Assembly (NCBI GenBank): GCA_018697195.1
Contig: CM031864.1
Location: forward strand, 11,186,758 to 11,250,757
DNA length: 64,000 nt
From: Certhia americana
Taxonomy: Eukaryota; Chordata; Aves; Passeriformes; Certhiidae
Direction: 5' to 3'
Part shown: positions 25,801 through 57,452 of the stretch, piece after piece
Layout of the letters: each line of letters starts with the position of its first letter
How positions within the stretch are numbered: position 1 is the first letter of the stretch
Notes under the pieces: model-generated
What the model was told of the DNA's origin: nothing
The model's input: the letters and a program-made list of their open reading frames with translations, nothing else
The model's database searches: none
Made by a program: the position numbers and the translations under genes

Positions 25801-27949
25801 CTTCATCAAAAGATAGCAATCAGGTGAATGTTTCCCATTCCTCTGGAGACCATTCTGGTAAGGTCAAAGGAAACTGCAGAAACACACTCTCAGCTGTGCT
25901 CATTACTGGAACCAAGCAACAAACGCCACCTGAAGTGTTGTGCTCTTCATTCATCCAAGGGAGAAATCTAAAGCTATTCAACAACTCGAACAGCAACATG
26001 GAAAAATGAAGACTGATTATGGGAAAAGAGGAAAAAAAGCTTATTTTGACTATTAGCAATACAACAATATTGTTGTTGATGTTCAACTGAAAATACACAT
26101 TTTAGACTAATCTAAATGCCCACACTGAAAGGTTTTGAGCACTATCAACAAATTTGTCAGGGAAAAGAAGCCATTATAATTTTCCCCAAACTACAAAAGC
26201 TGGCTCCAGGAATACCTGGCACATTAGGTTTCGAAGATATGAGCTGAAATAGCACTACAATAAGCAAATTCCTCAAGGTCACTTGGTGTATCAGTAACAA
26301 GAATCCCTGAGCTAAAGTAGAGAATCTCCTTTCCCCGACTGCCAATTCAGCAGGTCTTAACCAGCACTGTGAAATTCAAGAGTCAACACCAAAGTAAAGA
26401 ACAGAGCTGTCTGATACTGCACCCAGGTAAGATTTTCTGATGACTCCTCTTCTGGCATTCTCAGCTACAGAGGGAACCTAAGGCAACTTAGTTCTTGCTG
26501 CAGATAGCTCTGTGTTTCAATGAGGAGATGATTCTCTGGCTCCATCCCTGTTCTAGTTAACAGCCAAGCTGGACTGAATCCTTAAATAACAGAACTCCAC
26601 TTAGGTCTCTAAAAGACAGCTGAGAACTCACTAGATAAGCATTAAAGAGATGAATATTAGAAAAGAATAATGCTAATAGAAAAATCAGAATCATGATGAG
26701 AATTTCCAAGTTTCATCGCTTTAGTACTTAAATTAGTTTACAGATTGTCTTTTTGAAATTAGATTTATTTCTTGAGGAAACTGAAAACAATATACAGGCT
26801 ACCAGTCATGATTTCACCCCATGTTTCAATAAAAAAACAAGCAGAACTGCAGATATATCAGACAACAGGAACCCAGTTAAAGAATGGAAGAACAGAGATG
26901 CACTGGAAGCCTTAGGATAAGTGACTCCTCAAACAGTGCAGAATCAATTCAATCCAGTTAAAAACATCAGAAAGAGAGAGAAGAAGCAAGGAGAACGGGT
27001 CCTACTACTGACAGTACTACTGCCTCTGGTCATCTGAGAAGTCTGCTGATGGAAAAGAGGTCTCCTAGAAGTTAAGCCACAGGCAGAAACATTTCTGCAA
27101 TCAGGTGCTTTACAAAGAATATAGTCACCTTTTAAAATCTTATGAAAAGTTATCACTGACTTGTGAAGCTCATCCTGAATTAAGGGCAAATCACTATTTG
27201 TTCATACAAAAATTACTCCTTGTGGGTCGAACCTGAACCAGTCACAGATGGAAGCCTCATGAAAAGTGAAGAGTTCTGCTGCCTGCAGCACCACACGCAA
27301 TGGGCCAAACAAAGCACCACCAGAGTGCACACTGAGCATGATTTTTTACTGAACATATTCAAGAAACATCTGACTAGCTGATAATTTGGCAGCCCCTCAC
27401 CCTCACTGGAATGATGCTATAAAAGGGATAAATACACCTCCAAAAAACCCAAAACCACTGGAGAAAATTATCAGACATGATAAAAGTATTGGTAATGGAA
27501 AGCCTATATACTTTTGAGACAGCTGCTCTGTACAGAGCTTTTATTGCTATCTGTTGTACTTCAAGCCATAAACAAAATTGCTTTTGCAAAATCAGATAAT
27601 AAAGACCCCTCAAACATCGGGGTTTGATTTTAAGTTCAGAGAGAAGCCAAATGCAGTTTAGTCCCTGCAACAGGTAACAGTGTGCTCACATTTGAATGAT
27701 GCAGCCCAAGAACTGACAGGAAAATTGGGAAAGCCCTTTGTCTCAGAGTGCAGGATGGCAGCCGTTAGTGACACAGTGCAGTCAATTGTGCAACTGTCAA
27801 CAAGAGCAAAACTGGCACCTGCAGAAAACATGCCAGAAACAGATAACAAAGTTCCTGTTTCAGAACAAATACTACACATAGGAGCTCTTGAAAGTCACTG
27901 AATACTGTCAGAGGTGAGTGGCAAAACCTGCTGCAGGTGAACAACAGAA

Positions 27950-28060
27950 GATCCTAAGTTGGAAAGGACACACAAGAATCAATAAAATCCAACTCTTGGC
28001 CCTGCACAGAGCAGCTCCAAGAACCAACACCAAGAAGAATACCACATGAAACAAATCCAG
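27950..28060 (-). repeat. Probable diverged CR1 LINE tail
   Basis: The text GTTGGAAAGGACACACAAG, followed by AATCCAACTCTTGGCCCTGC, resembles the common end segment of avian CR1 elements read in reverse orientation. It is old and short. I rely on remembered consensus wording, so the family call is moderate. Confidence 0.45.
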
Positions 28061-28765
28061 CTGTTTCCTACTACATCATCATTTTAGGATGAAGCTGTTG
28101 AGCCAGGTGTTTGCAGCACAGAGAGCATGGCATGTGGCACCTAAAAGGTGCATGTAAGTTCTGTGGCAGTCTGGGGACAAGGCTTGAATGCTGACACCTT
28201 TTCTTTGGAGGGAGAGTGGCAGATTGAGACAAGGAGTATGTTTTTCAGTAATACACAGGTAGTGTTCATCCTATGACAAGTTAATGCCAAATTTGACAGA
28301 ACAGAGGCAAGTTTGTTAAGGCCCTGCCAGCTCTTCTCCACATTTGCACATCACTTCAGAGGTTAAATAATTTACATACAAGCTTAGATGTCAAAGATAA
28401 ATTTCATTCCTATTGCCTGGACCAGATTAACTGCAGCTGCCAGACTCAGGTCTTAACAGATCCTGGTTTTATCAAGCCAAATATTCCATTCATCATAAAA
28501 CCACTTAAAACCCTGAGACCAGGAGTTTTGGACATGGTAAAAGGGGAAAAACCCCTACAATAAACCAAACTAAAAATCACAAAAGAAAGCTATTATCTCC
28601 TTTCAGAATGTGTTTAAGCCTTCCAATACTGATGAACAAAGTATTCCACCACAAAAATAGGACAGATTACCTCTATGCAAAACAGTGATTGTGCAGATCT
28701 TTGCTACTTATCCTCCTGACCCTATAAAAATGTAGGTCTAAAGATTTTCTGTATAAAAGTTGCAG

Positions 28766-28820
28766 TTTATTTTTTTTTTCTGATCAAGAGTTGTATCACT
28801 ACTCAATACTACATTTTATT
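28766..28820 (-). terminator. KDM4A: Two poly(A) signals ending the KDM4A 3' UTR
   Basis: AATAAA occurs on the minus strand at 28820-28815 and again at 28771-28766. I noticed no other between here and the stop codon at 30388. This gives a 3' UTR of about 1.6 kb. The actual cleavage site, expected 10-30 nt beyond, is not proved by sequence. Confidence 0.65.
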
Positions 28821-30387
28821 GCTAATCACAAATTGATGCACTGGGGTTTCAGAAGGGTTTGGTTTATAGCGTTCCTATGTAACAAAAGGAAAAAAGTTAC
28901 AAATCCAGACTTTGCAGACACATTGCCATGTCCCTATAGAAGCAGGGATGCATTAGGTCTGTTTCATTAGAAAATTCTCCTCTTGAACAGTTTCTGGAGA
29001 ACACACAATCATGATTTGCTCCAGTAGGAAAATTCACCCCATCATTCCATGCAAAAAGAAGGTGGCCAATCTGCTCCACAGCCTAAAATCCCTTTCCTAC
29101 AGAATGGGAAAGGAACATGATGTATTTACACTGCTCCTACTGTGGTGTGTTAATGCTTAAATTATTAGGAGCAAGTTGGCACATCTTCCAGGTACACCTA
29201 CTACCCAGCTCAACTCAGCTTCCTATGGCTGCGGTAGCAAATTCTCTTCACCACGACTGAGATGTGTCCTAACACTCTATAAAAATGCTACGGTAACCTT
29301 TGCCAGACAGCAACACGGCAGCACTCCTGCTTCAGAAGAGCACTGCACAGCCTTTCAGTCATAACACACAGCTCAGTGCGTACTTCATCTGTCTCAGACC
29401 CAGTATGAGCTGCAAAAGCCTGCGGACACACGATAGACAGTGCTGCCCCAGAGCAGCACTGCTTCAGATACCGCTGCCCTGTCATCCCCAACACTGTGAT
29501 GCTTGGATTTCAAGAAGGGAGAGTTAGGACTGTCCCTTTAGTAATATTGCCTTAGAGAAACTCAAAAGAAACTCTTTGGGAGCTGAATGTCTATTGGGAG
29601 CTGAACACCTATTCTTGTTAGAAGGCTGCACTTCACAAGGCTCCAGAGAGATTTCACTGGTTCTGAGGCACATACTATTAACAATTAAACTTATGATAAG
29701 TAAGTCAAACGCACTATCAGAACAAAAATATTAAATGGAAGGTTAAATAATTTGTCCTACAGGATTCAATTTCACATTTCACCTGTTCACACAAGGACCT
29801 CCTGTCTGTTCAGATGTGAACAGCCTATAGCCCAACCTCAGAAAGGAGGTGCTGAGAAACAAGAGACTGAAGCTGCTTGCGACAAAAAAATGGATATAAA
29901 TATAAAAGAGGTTCCATTTCCAGCACCAGTAATACTGCCTGCTCAAGCCCAGGTGTGGTCACCAGGGAGATTCCTAAATTCAGGAACATTATTCAATTAA
30001 AACAATAGACCATACTATTCTGCAGCTGCCAGGATTCCTGGCAGCAACTCCCCAAAGAGTTTGCCACCTGTCAAAATTGTCTCTAAAGAAAAAGCAAGAC
30101 TGTTCAACAAGATGAAAGCAACATCCCCAAGCTGGCTTATTTGGTAAGGACCCAACTTCAGACCAGCAGTCTGCAGGCATCAGCTTTAGCAAATGGGATC
30201 TCTTTCACTATCCAACAGCTGCCTTACAGCTACTGCAGAGCATCAGCTTTTTAGCTTCCTTAAAATATAAAAGAACAAAACCCCAGAAGAAACCCTGGAT
30301 TCAAAGCATCCAAATATGGCCTGTTGTACTGGAACGTTTAAATCCTTGGGGGAAGTAGGCATCTTCTTTCTCTGCCACAGGCAGTGT
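28800..30387 (-). other. KDM4A: KDM4A 3' UTR (inferred)
   Basis: The stretch follows the KDM4A stop codon and ends at the two poly(A) signals. No splice-linked coding sequence is visible in it, and the short open frames on both strands look random. Its extent is inferred from the signals only. Confidence 0.55.
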
Positions 30388-50985
<20,598 letters not shown>

Positions 50986-52657
50986 GATGCCGGGCCGGCC
51001 CTACGCGGAGGAGGCGGGGGTGTCCTTGCGGGGGGCGGGACAGCGCGCCCGCCCCGCCCCTCCCGCCCGCCGGCCAATCGCCGCGGGGTCCGCATCGGCC
51101 CTGCCTCCTCATTGGCGGAGGACGCGTGCCCGTCAGGACCCCACGGCTCGTTCTCCCTCTCACGGCGTTGAACGCCACCGACTCCCCCCCGCCCCCCCCC
51201 GCTCCCGGCCCGGCCCGGCCGGCGCGGCGGAACCCGAGTCCCCGCCCGCCGTGCTCACGTCGGCAGCGCGTCCCGCTCCTCCGCCGCCCCCGCCCGACCC
51301 TCGTACCAACGCTCGACCGACGTATCCCTCCGCACCACGAGCCCAAAGAGTCCTGCGGACCGCCGACGCCACCGCGGCCGTTCCGCTCCGCCCGAGCCCC
51401 GCCCGGCCGCCCCGCCTCTTCCCTCCGTCGCCGCAGCCAATCGCTGCCCGCTTCCCGCTTCCCAGCCAATAGGAATTCGACGGCCGGCCGGGGCGGGCCA
51501 GCGAATCAGGAGGCCGGGCGCGGGGCGGTTGCTAGGCAGGCGGGCGGGACGGAGCCGGCAGTTGCTAGGGGGCGTTCGAGCGGGGGCGCGCCCGGGCACC
51601 CTCAGCCTGCGCGGGCACGGCGGGGGCACCGTTCCCATGCCGCCCGCATCCCACCCGGATCCTCCCCGCTTCCCTCCCGGATCCCGCCCGCTCCCCGCTT
51701 CCGGGCCCCGGGGAGTGTCGTCGGGTGAAACTGATCCCGGTCCAGCGGGCGCTCAGCGCGAGGTTGACGCTATCCCCGGGTACGTGAGTGATGCTGTGAG
51801 CGGGTGAGTTTGGAGCGCGGAGCGGTGACACACCACAGGCGAGTGCCAACCGAGCACACGAACCCCGCTAATTACACTCCTACAGTTTCCGTGTGTCAAC
51901 AAAGCCAGAGTGGAATTTGACACTTTGCAAACGCTTGGCAGCGAGCGCAGACTGAGGCTGGACCAGCACCAGGCCCGGCCCACGCCAGGGCGCTTGGCCA
52001 GCGCAGTCCGGTCACCCAGAAAGGTGGAAAAGTGCCGCCGTACTCGGCAGATGTTGCCAATAATCCGCCACCGTTCGTGTCAAGGACTGGGACCTGACAG
52101 CACAGCTTTAGCAGCAAATGCCTTTGAGATTGTGTGCAAAGCCGAGTGCCTGACCGACCCTGCCTAGGACCAACCGACCCGCCTCGCTGCGATTTCAGAC
52201 GCTGCTGGCTACATGCATTTGAATCTCTAAGGCCATGAGCAACCGTGAAAGTAACACAAACCACCTGAAAAAGTCACAGCCATCCTCAGAGACCACACTT
52301 GGTCGCTTCGTGTCTAAATAAAACCCTTAATTTCCACCGGTTTTTTTCCTAATACGTGTTTTCCTTTGCCTGTCATGCTAGCTGCAGTCGCAGCAGCCGG
52401 AAAGGCTGACCAAAACGCCCCCACACTGGTTTTCCTTCTGGTCTCACGCTGCCTCCTCTGACCTGCCACATTTGAATTGCCAGGCAGACGCACACCAACC
52501 CCCGAGTGGATTACAGCAGCCAAGCAGGCAACAACACCAAGCCTCCTATAAAAAGTCAAGACAATTGTCCAGGTTTTTGACCAATTGCATTTCTGGCCTT
52601 TCTGTGGGCTTGGCAGCTGCACTTGCCATTCTTTAGTCAGAAACACCAACTGTTGTT

Positions 52658-53230
52658 ATCACACGATCACAATCTTTGAATGAAGAGACCTTGACGAGAT
52701 CTTGTTCCACCCCATGCATTGACAGGACACTTCCTCTAGAACCAGGTTGCTCATGTCCTATCCACCTGGCCCAGACTTTCCAGGATGAAGCATCCCTAGT
52801 TCTTTGGGGGTAATCTGTTTCAGGGCCTCCTACCCTTGTAGGAAAGAGTTCTTCTTCCTTCACATCGAATCTAATCCTGCCCTCTTTTGCTTCAAAGCCA
52901 TTTCCCCTGGCCTATCCCTACAGACCCAGTGAAAACGTCTGCTCCATTCTCCAATCTTTTAGCACAGGAAATTGTGTAAGTCTCCCTGGAGCCTTCACTT
53001 CTCCAGGCTGAACACCCCACTCTCTCAGTACTGTCTTCACAGGAGAGTGCTCCACCCTCTGAGCATCTTTGTGCCCTCCTCTGGACCATGTTTATTTCCT
53101 GTGTTTGGGACCCCAGAGGCTGGACACGTGCTCCAGGTGGATCTCACAAGCTCAAAGTAAGGGGCATAATCACCTCCTCCTTTGACCTGCTGCCCACATT
53201 AGACATGAGTGATGCCTTTTCAATTACAGT
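52658..53230 (-). repeat. CR1 LINE 3' fragment, antisense
   Basis: Read on the plus strand, the order of phrases is that of a reversed CR1 3' end: AACCAGGTTGCTCATGTCC, CTTTGCTTCAAAGCCATTTC, CCTGGAGCCTTCACTTCTCC, CAGGCTGAACACCCCACTCT, CTCTGGACC and GCTCCAGGTGGATCTCAC. About 570 bp are recognisable, with moderate divergence. It lies 1-2 kb upstream of the KDM4A CpG island and is strong evidence for an avian or other sauropsid genome. Confidence 0.9.
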
Positions 53231-53599
53231 GGGCAAAATGTTCCTGCGATCAGAAATGTGGTAGCATTGAAGCTCGATAACCTGTAATTGTTACTGGGGA
53301 CTGAGATTACTTATTATAACCGCAAAAGGGCAAAATGAGCTTTTTATTGGGAGGTCAGCATTATTCCCGGCCCTCAGAATGACCGGTCAATCAGGAAAAA
53401 TAAAAAAAAAAAAGAGAGTCGCTCAACTAGGAAATGTTCAATGAAAATGGCAGATGCTAGACAAGATTGAGGACTGTGGGGGAGTTGCCAGCTTACTGTG
53501 CAGAGTCTGCTCAGATTTTTTCAGTGTTACAGCTAGTTTTTTTTGTTTTCTTATTTAACACTATTTTGCTTTTGAAAAACAAATTTAAAGCACGGAATT

Positions 53600-53680
53600 T
53601 CCAGGGATAGTGCTTTGTCAGGATGTTATGGGGTAGCTGATCTTTAAAGGTCATCTCTTAACCCAACCACTCTAACCGGA
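53600..53680 (+). repeat. Probable CR1 LINE tail relic
   Basis: GCTGATCTTTAAAGGTCATC, then TTAACCCAACCACTCTA, matches the order of the CR1 3' tail with several changes. Short and old. Confidence 0.45.
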
Positions 53681-54120
53681 GTTACATCCCTAGTGGAAAA
53701 GCTAAGCTTGGGCAGTGCATGCATTCTCTTCCTACAAGCATCAGTGGTATGATAACAATATGAAAAGAAAGAGCCGAATAGCACCTCCGTCCCAGACATT
53801 CACCTTTGACTGGCTGCCATTTACTGCTGTCCCACTCTGCCAAACCGTGTGCCTTTACAGGCAGCTTACTGAGGCTGCACTGTTGCTACCTGTGTAACTA
53901 AGAGGGAAAATTTTCACCCCAGAGGGAAAAAAAAACAAAAGACTGCATTAATACCCAGTCCATTGCTCATGCAAGTATGTTTGGTCTGTTTTGAGACTCC
54001 AAACAAAGCTGAAGTGTTTTCTTACATATTGTCTCCAGACCATTCCTCAGACGGGTTGCCACTGTAGTACTGATACCCAAGGGAGGGGAGAAGTCTCAAG
54101 CTGATAATCAAGCAACGAGG

Positions 54121-54178
54121 AACACCCCCCCCAAAAAAAACCCCCAAACAACAAAAACAAAAACCAAAAAACCCCCCC
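54121..54178. repeat. C/A low-complexity block
   Basis: Alternating runs of C and A (up to eight A and seven or eight C) fill this stretch. Such runs are prone to sequencing error and carry no coding signal. Confidence 0.9.
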
Positions 54179-55979
54179 AGAACATTGGGAAATCTTTTCT
54201 ATCCAGGAAACACTGAGCGTGCAGAGCCCAGCATGTCCGTACCAGCCCTAAGGAGCAGGTGGCTCTGCCTGGAGTGCACACAACTGTTGTTGCTGGTTCA
54301 GAAGCAGATCACGCTGGCATGGTGCTAAATTTATCCACTATTCCCCATGGTATTTTTTGTTCCCCTTTTATTTTGTGAGATATACGAAATAATGGAAATA
54401 AATGTTGAAAGACTAAGTTCCTTTTTGTAAAATTTGTATGGCCATTCCTTTGGAGCAATTGTGCTTGTGTGAGCATCCAGAGGAGTGGAGAAAGGTCTGG
54501 AGAAAAGCTGTCACAGCAGCAGCGCTGTTTTTGGCTGCTCTCTGACCTCTGCAGCCTTCCCTGCCCAGTGGCATGTCTTCACATTTTGTGCACTGAGCCT
54601 TTCCTGCCCTGTAAGGGTCATGCCTCGAGGCTTTGGCCCAGTGCTACCACCAACAGCCTTGTCACAGAGTCCTGGGTCCTCATGTTATTCTTTGCTTCTC
54701 ATACTGAGGTTCTTCGTCATCCTTTCTCTGCCTCCTCCTTCTTCTACTACTCAGTTCCACAGGCTAGCGCCCAGGTGGGGAAGGAAGAATAAGTTGCCTG
54801 ACAAGAAAAAGAAGGGCCCAAGCAAAGTGGGTGGTCCTGTAGTTTCCGGCATGGTTTGGTGAAATCTCTGCATTTCAAGGCTGAAATGGACTTGTGCTGT
54901 TCGTGGGCAGTGCCTGGTGAGTGCGCATTGAGAGCAGCAGCACTATCACCACCTGTACGTTGGCAGCACATCCGGAGCACTGTTGCTCAAGCACAGGCAG
55001 TTGCTCACGGCTCATCCCCAGCTTGCTCTGGCGGCTGACAGTGAGTGTGGTGCCCCTTCCTCCCCAGACACACCGTGTGTGACGCAGGAGATCCTCACTT
55101 GCTCTGGCCGCTCTGCCATCCTGGGTCCTGACAGTGATGACCCAGCTCCCAAGCCCAATGCAATGCATGCTGGCAACCATTCCACATACTCACCCATCTG
55201 CCTGGCAGGGAACACTCTGTGTGACTGAGCTCCAGCAGTCACTGAGGAATCCCTAAGGTCCCATAGCGTACACTAAGTGAAAAAGCTCATTATTCTGCCA
55301 TTCACTCCCACCATCATGACATACTGGCCAGGCAGATTGGCTCCATTGGAAAGATGGAAATTCCATAGCCCTATCCATTAGGTTCCTGCCCTACACTGCT
55401 TTTCCCTCCACACCACCTGTACTGTGTGCAGATGCTGATCTACTCCTGATTAGCGACACCGTGTGCTTTGCTTTCACACAGGGGCAGGGCTTGGGGCCTG
55501 GCTGTCCCCACATGAGAAGGCTGGGCTGCCAGCCTGTGCTGGGGTTTCACACCTTAACAAACTCAGGGATTCTGCCTGCATTCATTTTGCCCAGGTGATG
55601 GCTTTACTGCTGAGCACTAACTTTGAATACATTCACGCCTCATGCTACAGAACAGTGTTTTACTGCAGCAATCCCAGAGGTTGCAATGAAACATCACCAC
55701 TGACACCCTCTACTTCCTGCAAGTCCCCAGTCGTGCACTCCCATAAGCTGCCGTGGGCAGGAGGTTGAGCACACACATACACAATGGCAATTGTTACAGA
55801 AGTTTTCCAACTCCCTATAGGCACAGGATCCCTGCAGAAGTGCGGCGACTCATGGCTGGGATATACCTGGGAAAGAACTTACCTGCCACAGGCTGAGATG
55901 GCCCATTGCCAACAGATCTATGCCTCTGCTTATTGCGAAAAAGACGGAAAGCCAGCTTGTATGAAACCAATTATTCAAT

Positions 55980-56026
55980 TTTATTAACTCAAGAATTATG
56001 CAATGATGCTGTAGATTTTTTTTATT
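55980..56026 (-). terminator. PTPRF: Two poly(A) signals, probable end of PTPRF
   Basis: AATAAA occurs on the minus strand at 56026-56021 and 55985-55980. They lie about 1.4 kb beyond the probable last PTPRF coding exon, a normal distance for a 3' UTR. Confidence 0.5.
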
Positions 56027-57382
56027 AACAAAAGACAAGACTGTATACGACCGTGACCCCTACACACTATGCATACCACAGGTAAAAAATGATGGTCCTC
56101 CAACATTACCAACCCTGGATTGCGGATTTCAACGTAGCCTGGATTTTCTTTACATTCGGAATACAGTGATAATACAATAATACCCTTCCACCCCCTTTTT
56201 TCATCTCATGCACTCAAAGCGGTTTGCTCATTCTCCCCACTTTATGCAACGCGTGATATACTGTAGTATTAATCTATAGTCCATTAAATTAAGTCCAGTA
56301 GTCTTGCCACATTGGTTCCATTAAACATCCCTGAATAGCGGAACGTACAATATTCTAGTGGACTCTTAACATTTGCAGGATAGCGAAATATAGAACACCA
56401 ACCTCTGAAAGCCATGTGTACTCCCGCCTTTTCCCTGCAGTACCCGCTTCCAAACGAGCTGGTCCATCTCTGCTGTGATTGGCTGGCTTGTGCTCCTTGC
56501 AGTTGTCAATGATCTGATGCACCTCCAATGGTGACGAGGTTACAGGATGGGCCTTGCACGCACGAACCGTGGGATTACACAATGGTGTCAGTCTTGCCTC
56601 TTTTTCCATCCTCTCCCTGGGGAACTGTGGGACCCCCTTGCTACCCGCCCCCTTTTCCGCAAGACACCAACCGGGTCAATGCCTGGAGCCGGATTTCGGT
56701 CTCGTCACACCACAAGGCGACAACACTCACGGTCATATCAGGATCTGCCCAATACAAACGTCACGGGAGTTGGTTGAACATGTACTGTAATACTGAACAG
56801 TTTCCAGCTGACAAAGTGACTTCTTCTCTTGCGACCCCACATGCCCTCCCGAAACCCCCCTAACTAAGGAAATAATGGGGGGGGATAAGACTAAAAAATA
56901 TTGTAGCTTAGGTCCAGTCCATGAAATTTCATATTCTACAGAGGATTAAAAAAGCCTATGGGGAATGGAGAGGCACAGGAACCCCAACACGCCAGCTGCT
57001 GCTGATTACCAGGAAGCGCACTAAATGGGCAGAACCAGCTGCCTGGGCTGAAATAACACAGAAGTCAAAAAATGTGTTAAAGCAAAAGGAAATTAAAAAC
57101 AAAACCCAACTCCCAAAGGTTTGGCGGTCCAGTTCTGCTTTGGCAAAACCTAAGACTTGCAACATAAAAATAAAGAGAGAAAAAGATTTAAAAACATATG
57201 TAACTATTTTACTGTTTACAAAAAGATCCCCTTCCACCACCTAAGCCTCGCTGTGAAATGCAGTCGGCATGAGAGAGGGTGGAGATTCACCTTACAGAAA
57301 TTCAGCCAGAGACTGGAAATGCTTTTGGAGTCGGATGCCCTCATTTTGCGCTGGGCCTAAGTTCCTAAATGCCGTGTTCAAA
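56027..57382 (-). other. PTPRF: Probable PTPRF 3' UTR
   Basis: The stretch lies between the probable stop of PTPRF and the two poly(A) signals. No coding exon is recognisable here. Assignment rests on position and the signals. Confidence 0.45.
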
Positions 57383-57452
57383 ACGGTTGGCGTGTAGTCT
57401 GCTGCCTGGGCAGTACCTCCACCTGTACAGAAGGACTGGGAATGGCGGTCTC
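57383..57452 (-). CDS. PTPRF: PTPRF probable last coding exon, degraded
   Basis: Only about half of the expected final 23 codons can be aligned: GGAG-TAC-TG, GCAGC, GACTACACGCCAAC, corresponding to EYLGSFDHYAT with several indels. The acceptor is ambiguous between two CAG/GAG positions at 57450-57454. The stop codon is not certain. Confidence 0.45.

Larger units (their letters stand above)
13460..28755. other. Intergenic DNA between KDM4A 3' end and ST3GAL3 promoter
   Basis: I see no supportable gene in this stretch. Open frames of 60-200 codons occur but show no family resemblance, no consistent splice structure and proline, serine and cysteine-rich composition typical of chance frames. It holds a small minisatellite at 19798-19866, a partial local duplication at 17267-17330 and a probable old CR1 tail near 27950-28060. 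A distal alternative first exon of ST3GAL3 could lie here, but nothing in the sequence identifies one. Confidence 0.6.
51761..55975. other. Intergenic DNA between PTPRF and KDM4A
   Basis: No gene is supported here. It holds CR1 fragments at 52658-53230 and probably 53600-53680, and a C/A low-complexity block at 54121-54178. The remaining short open frames show no family resemblance. Confidence 0.6.
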
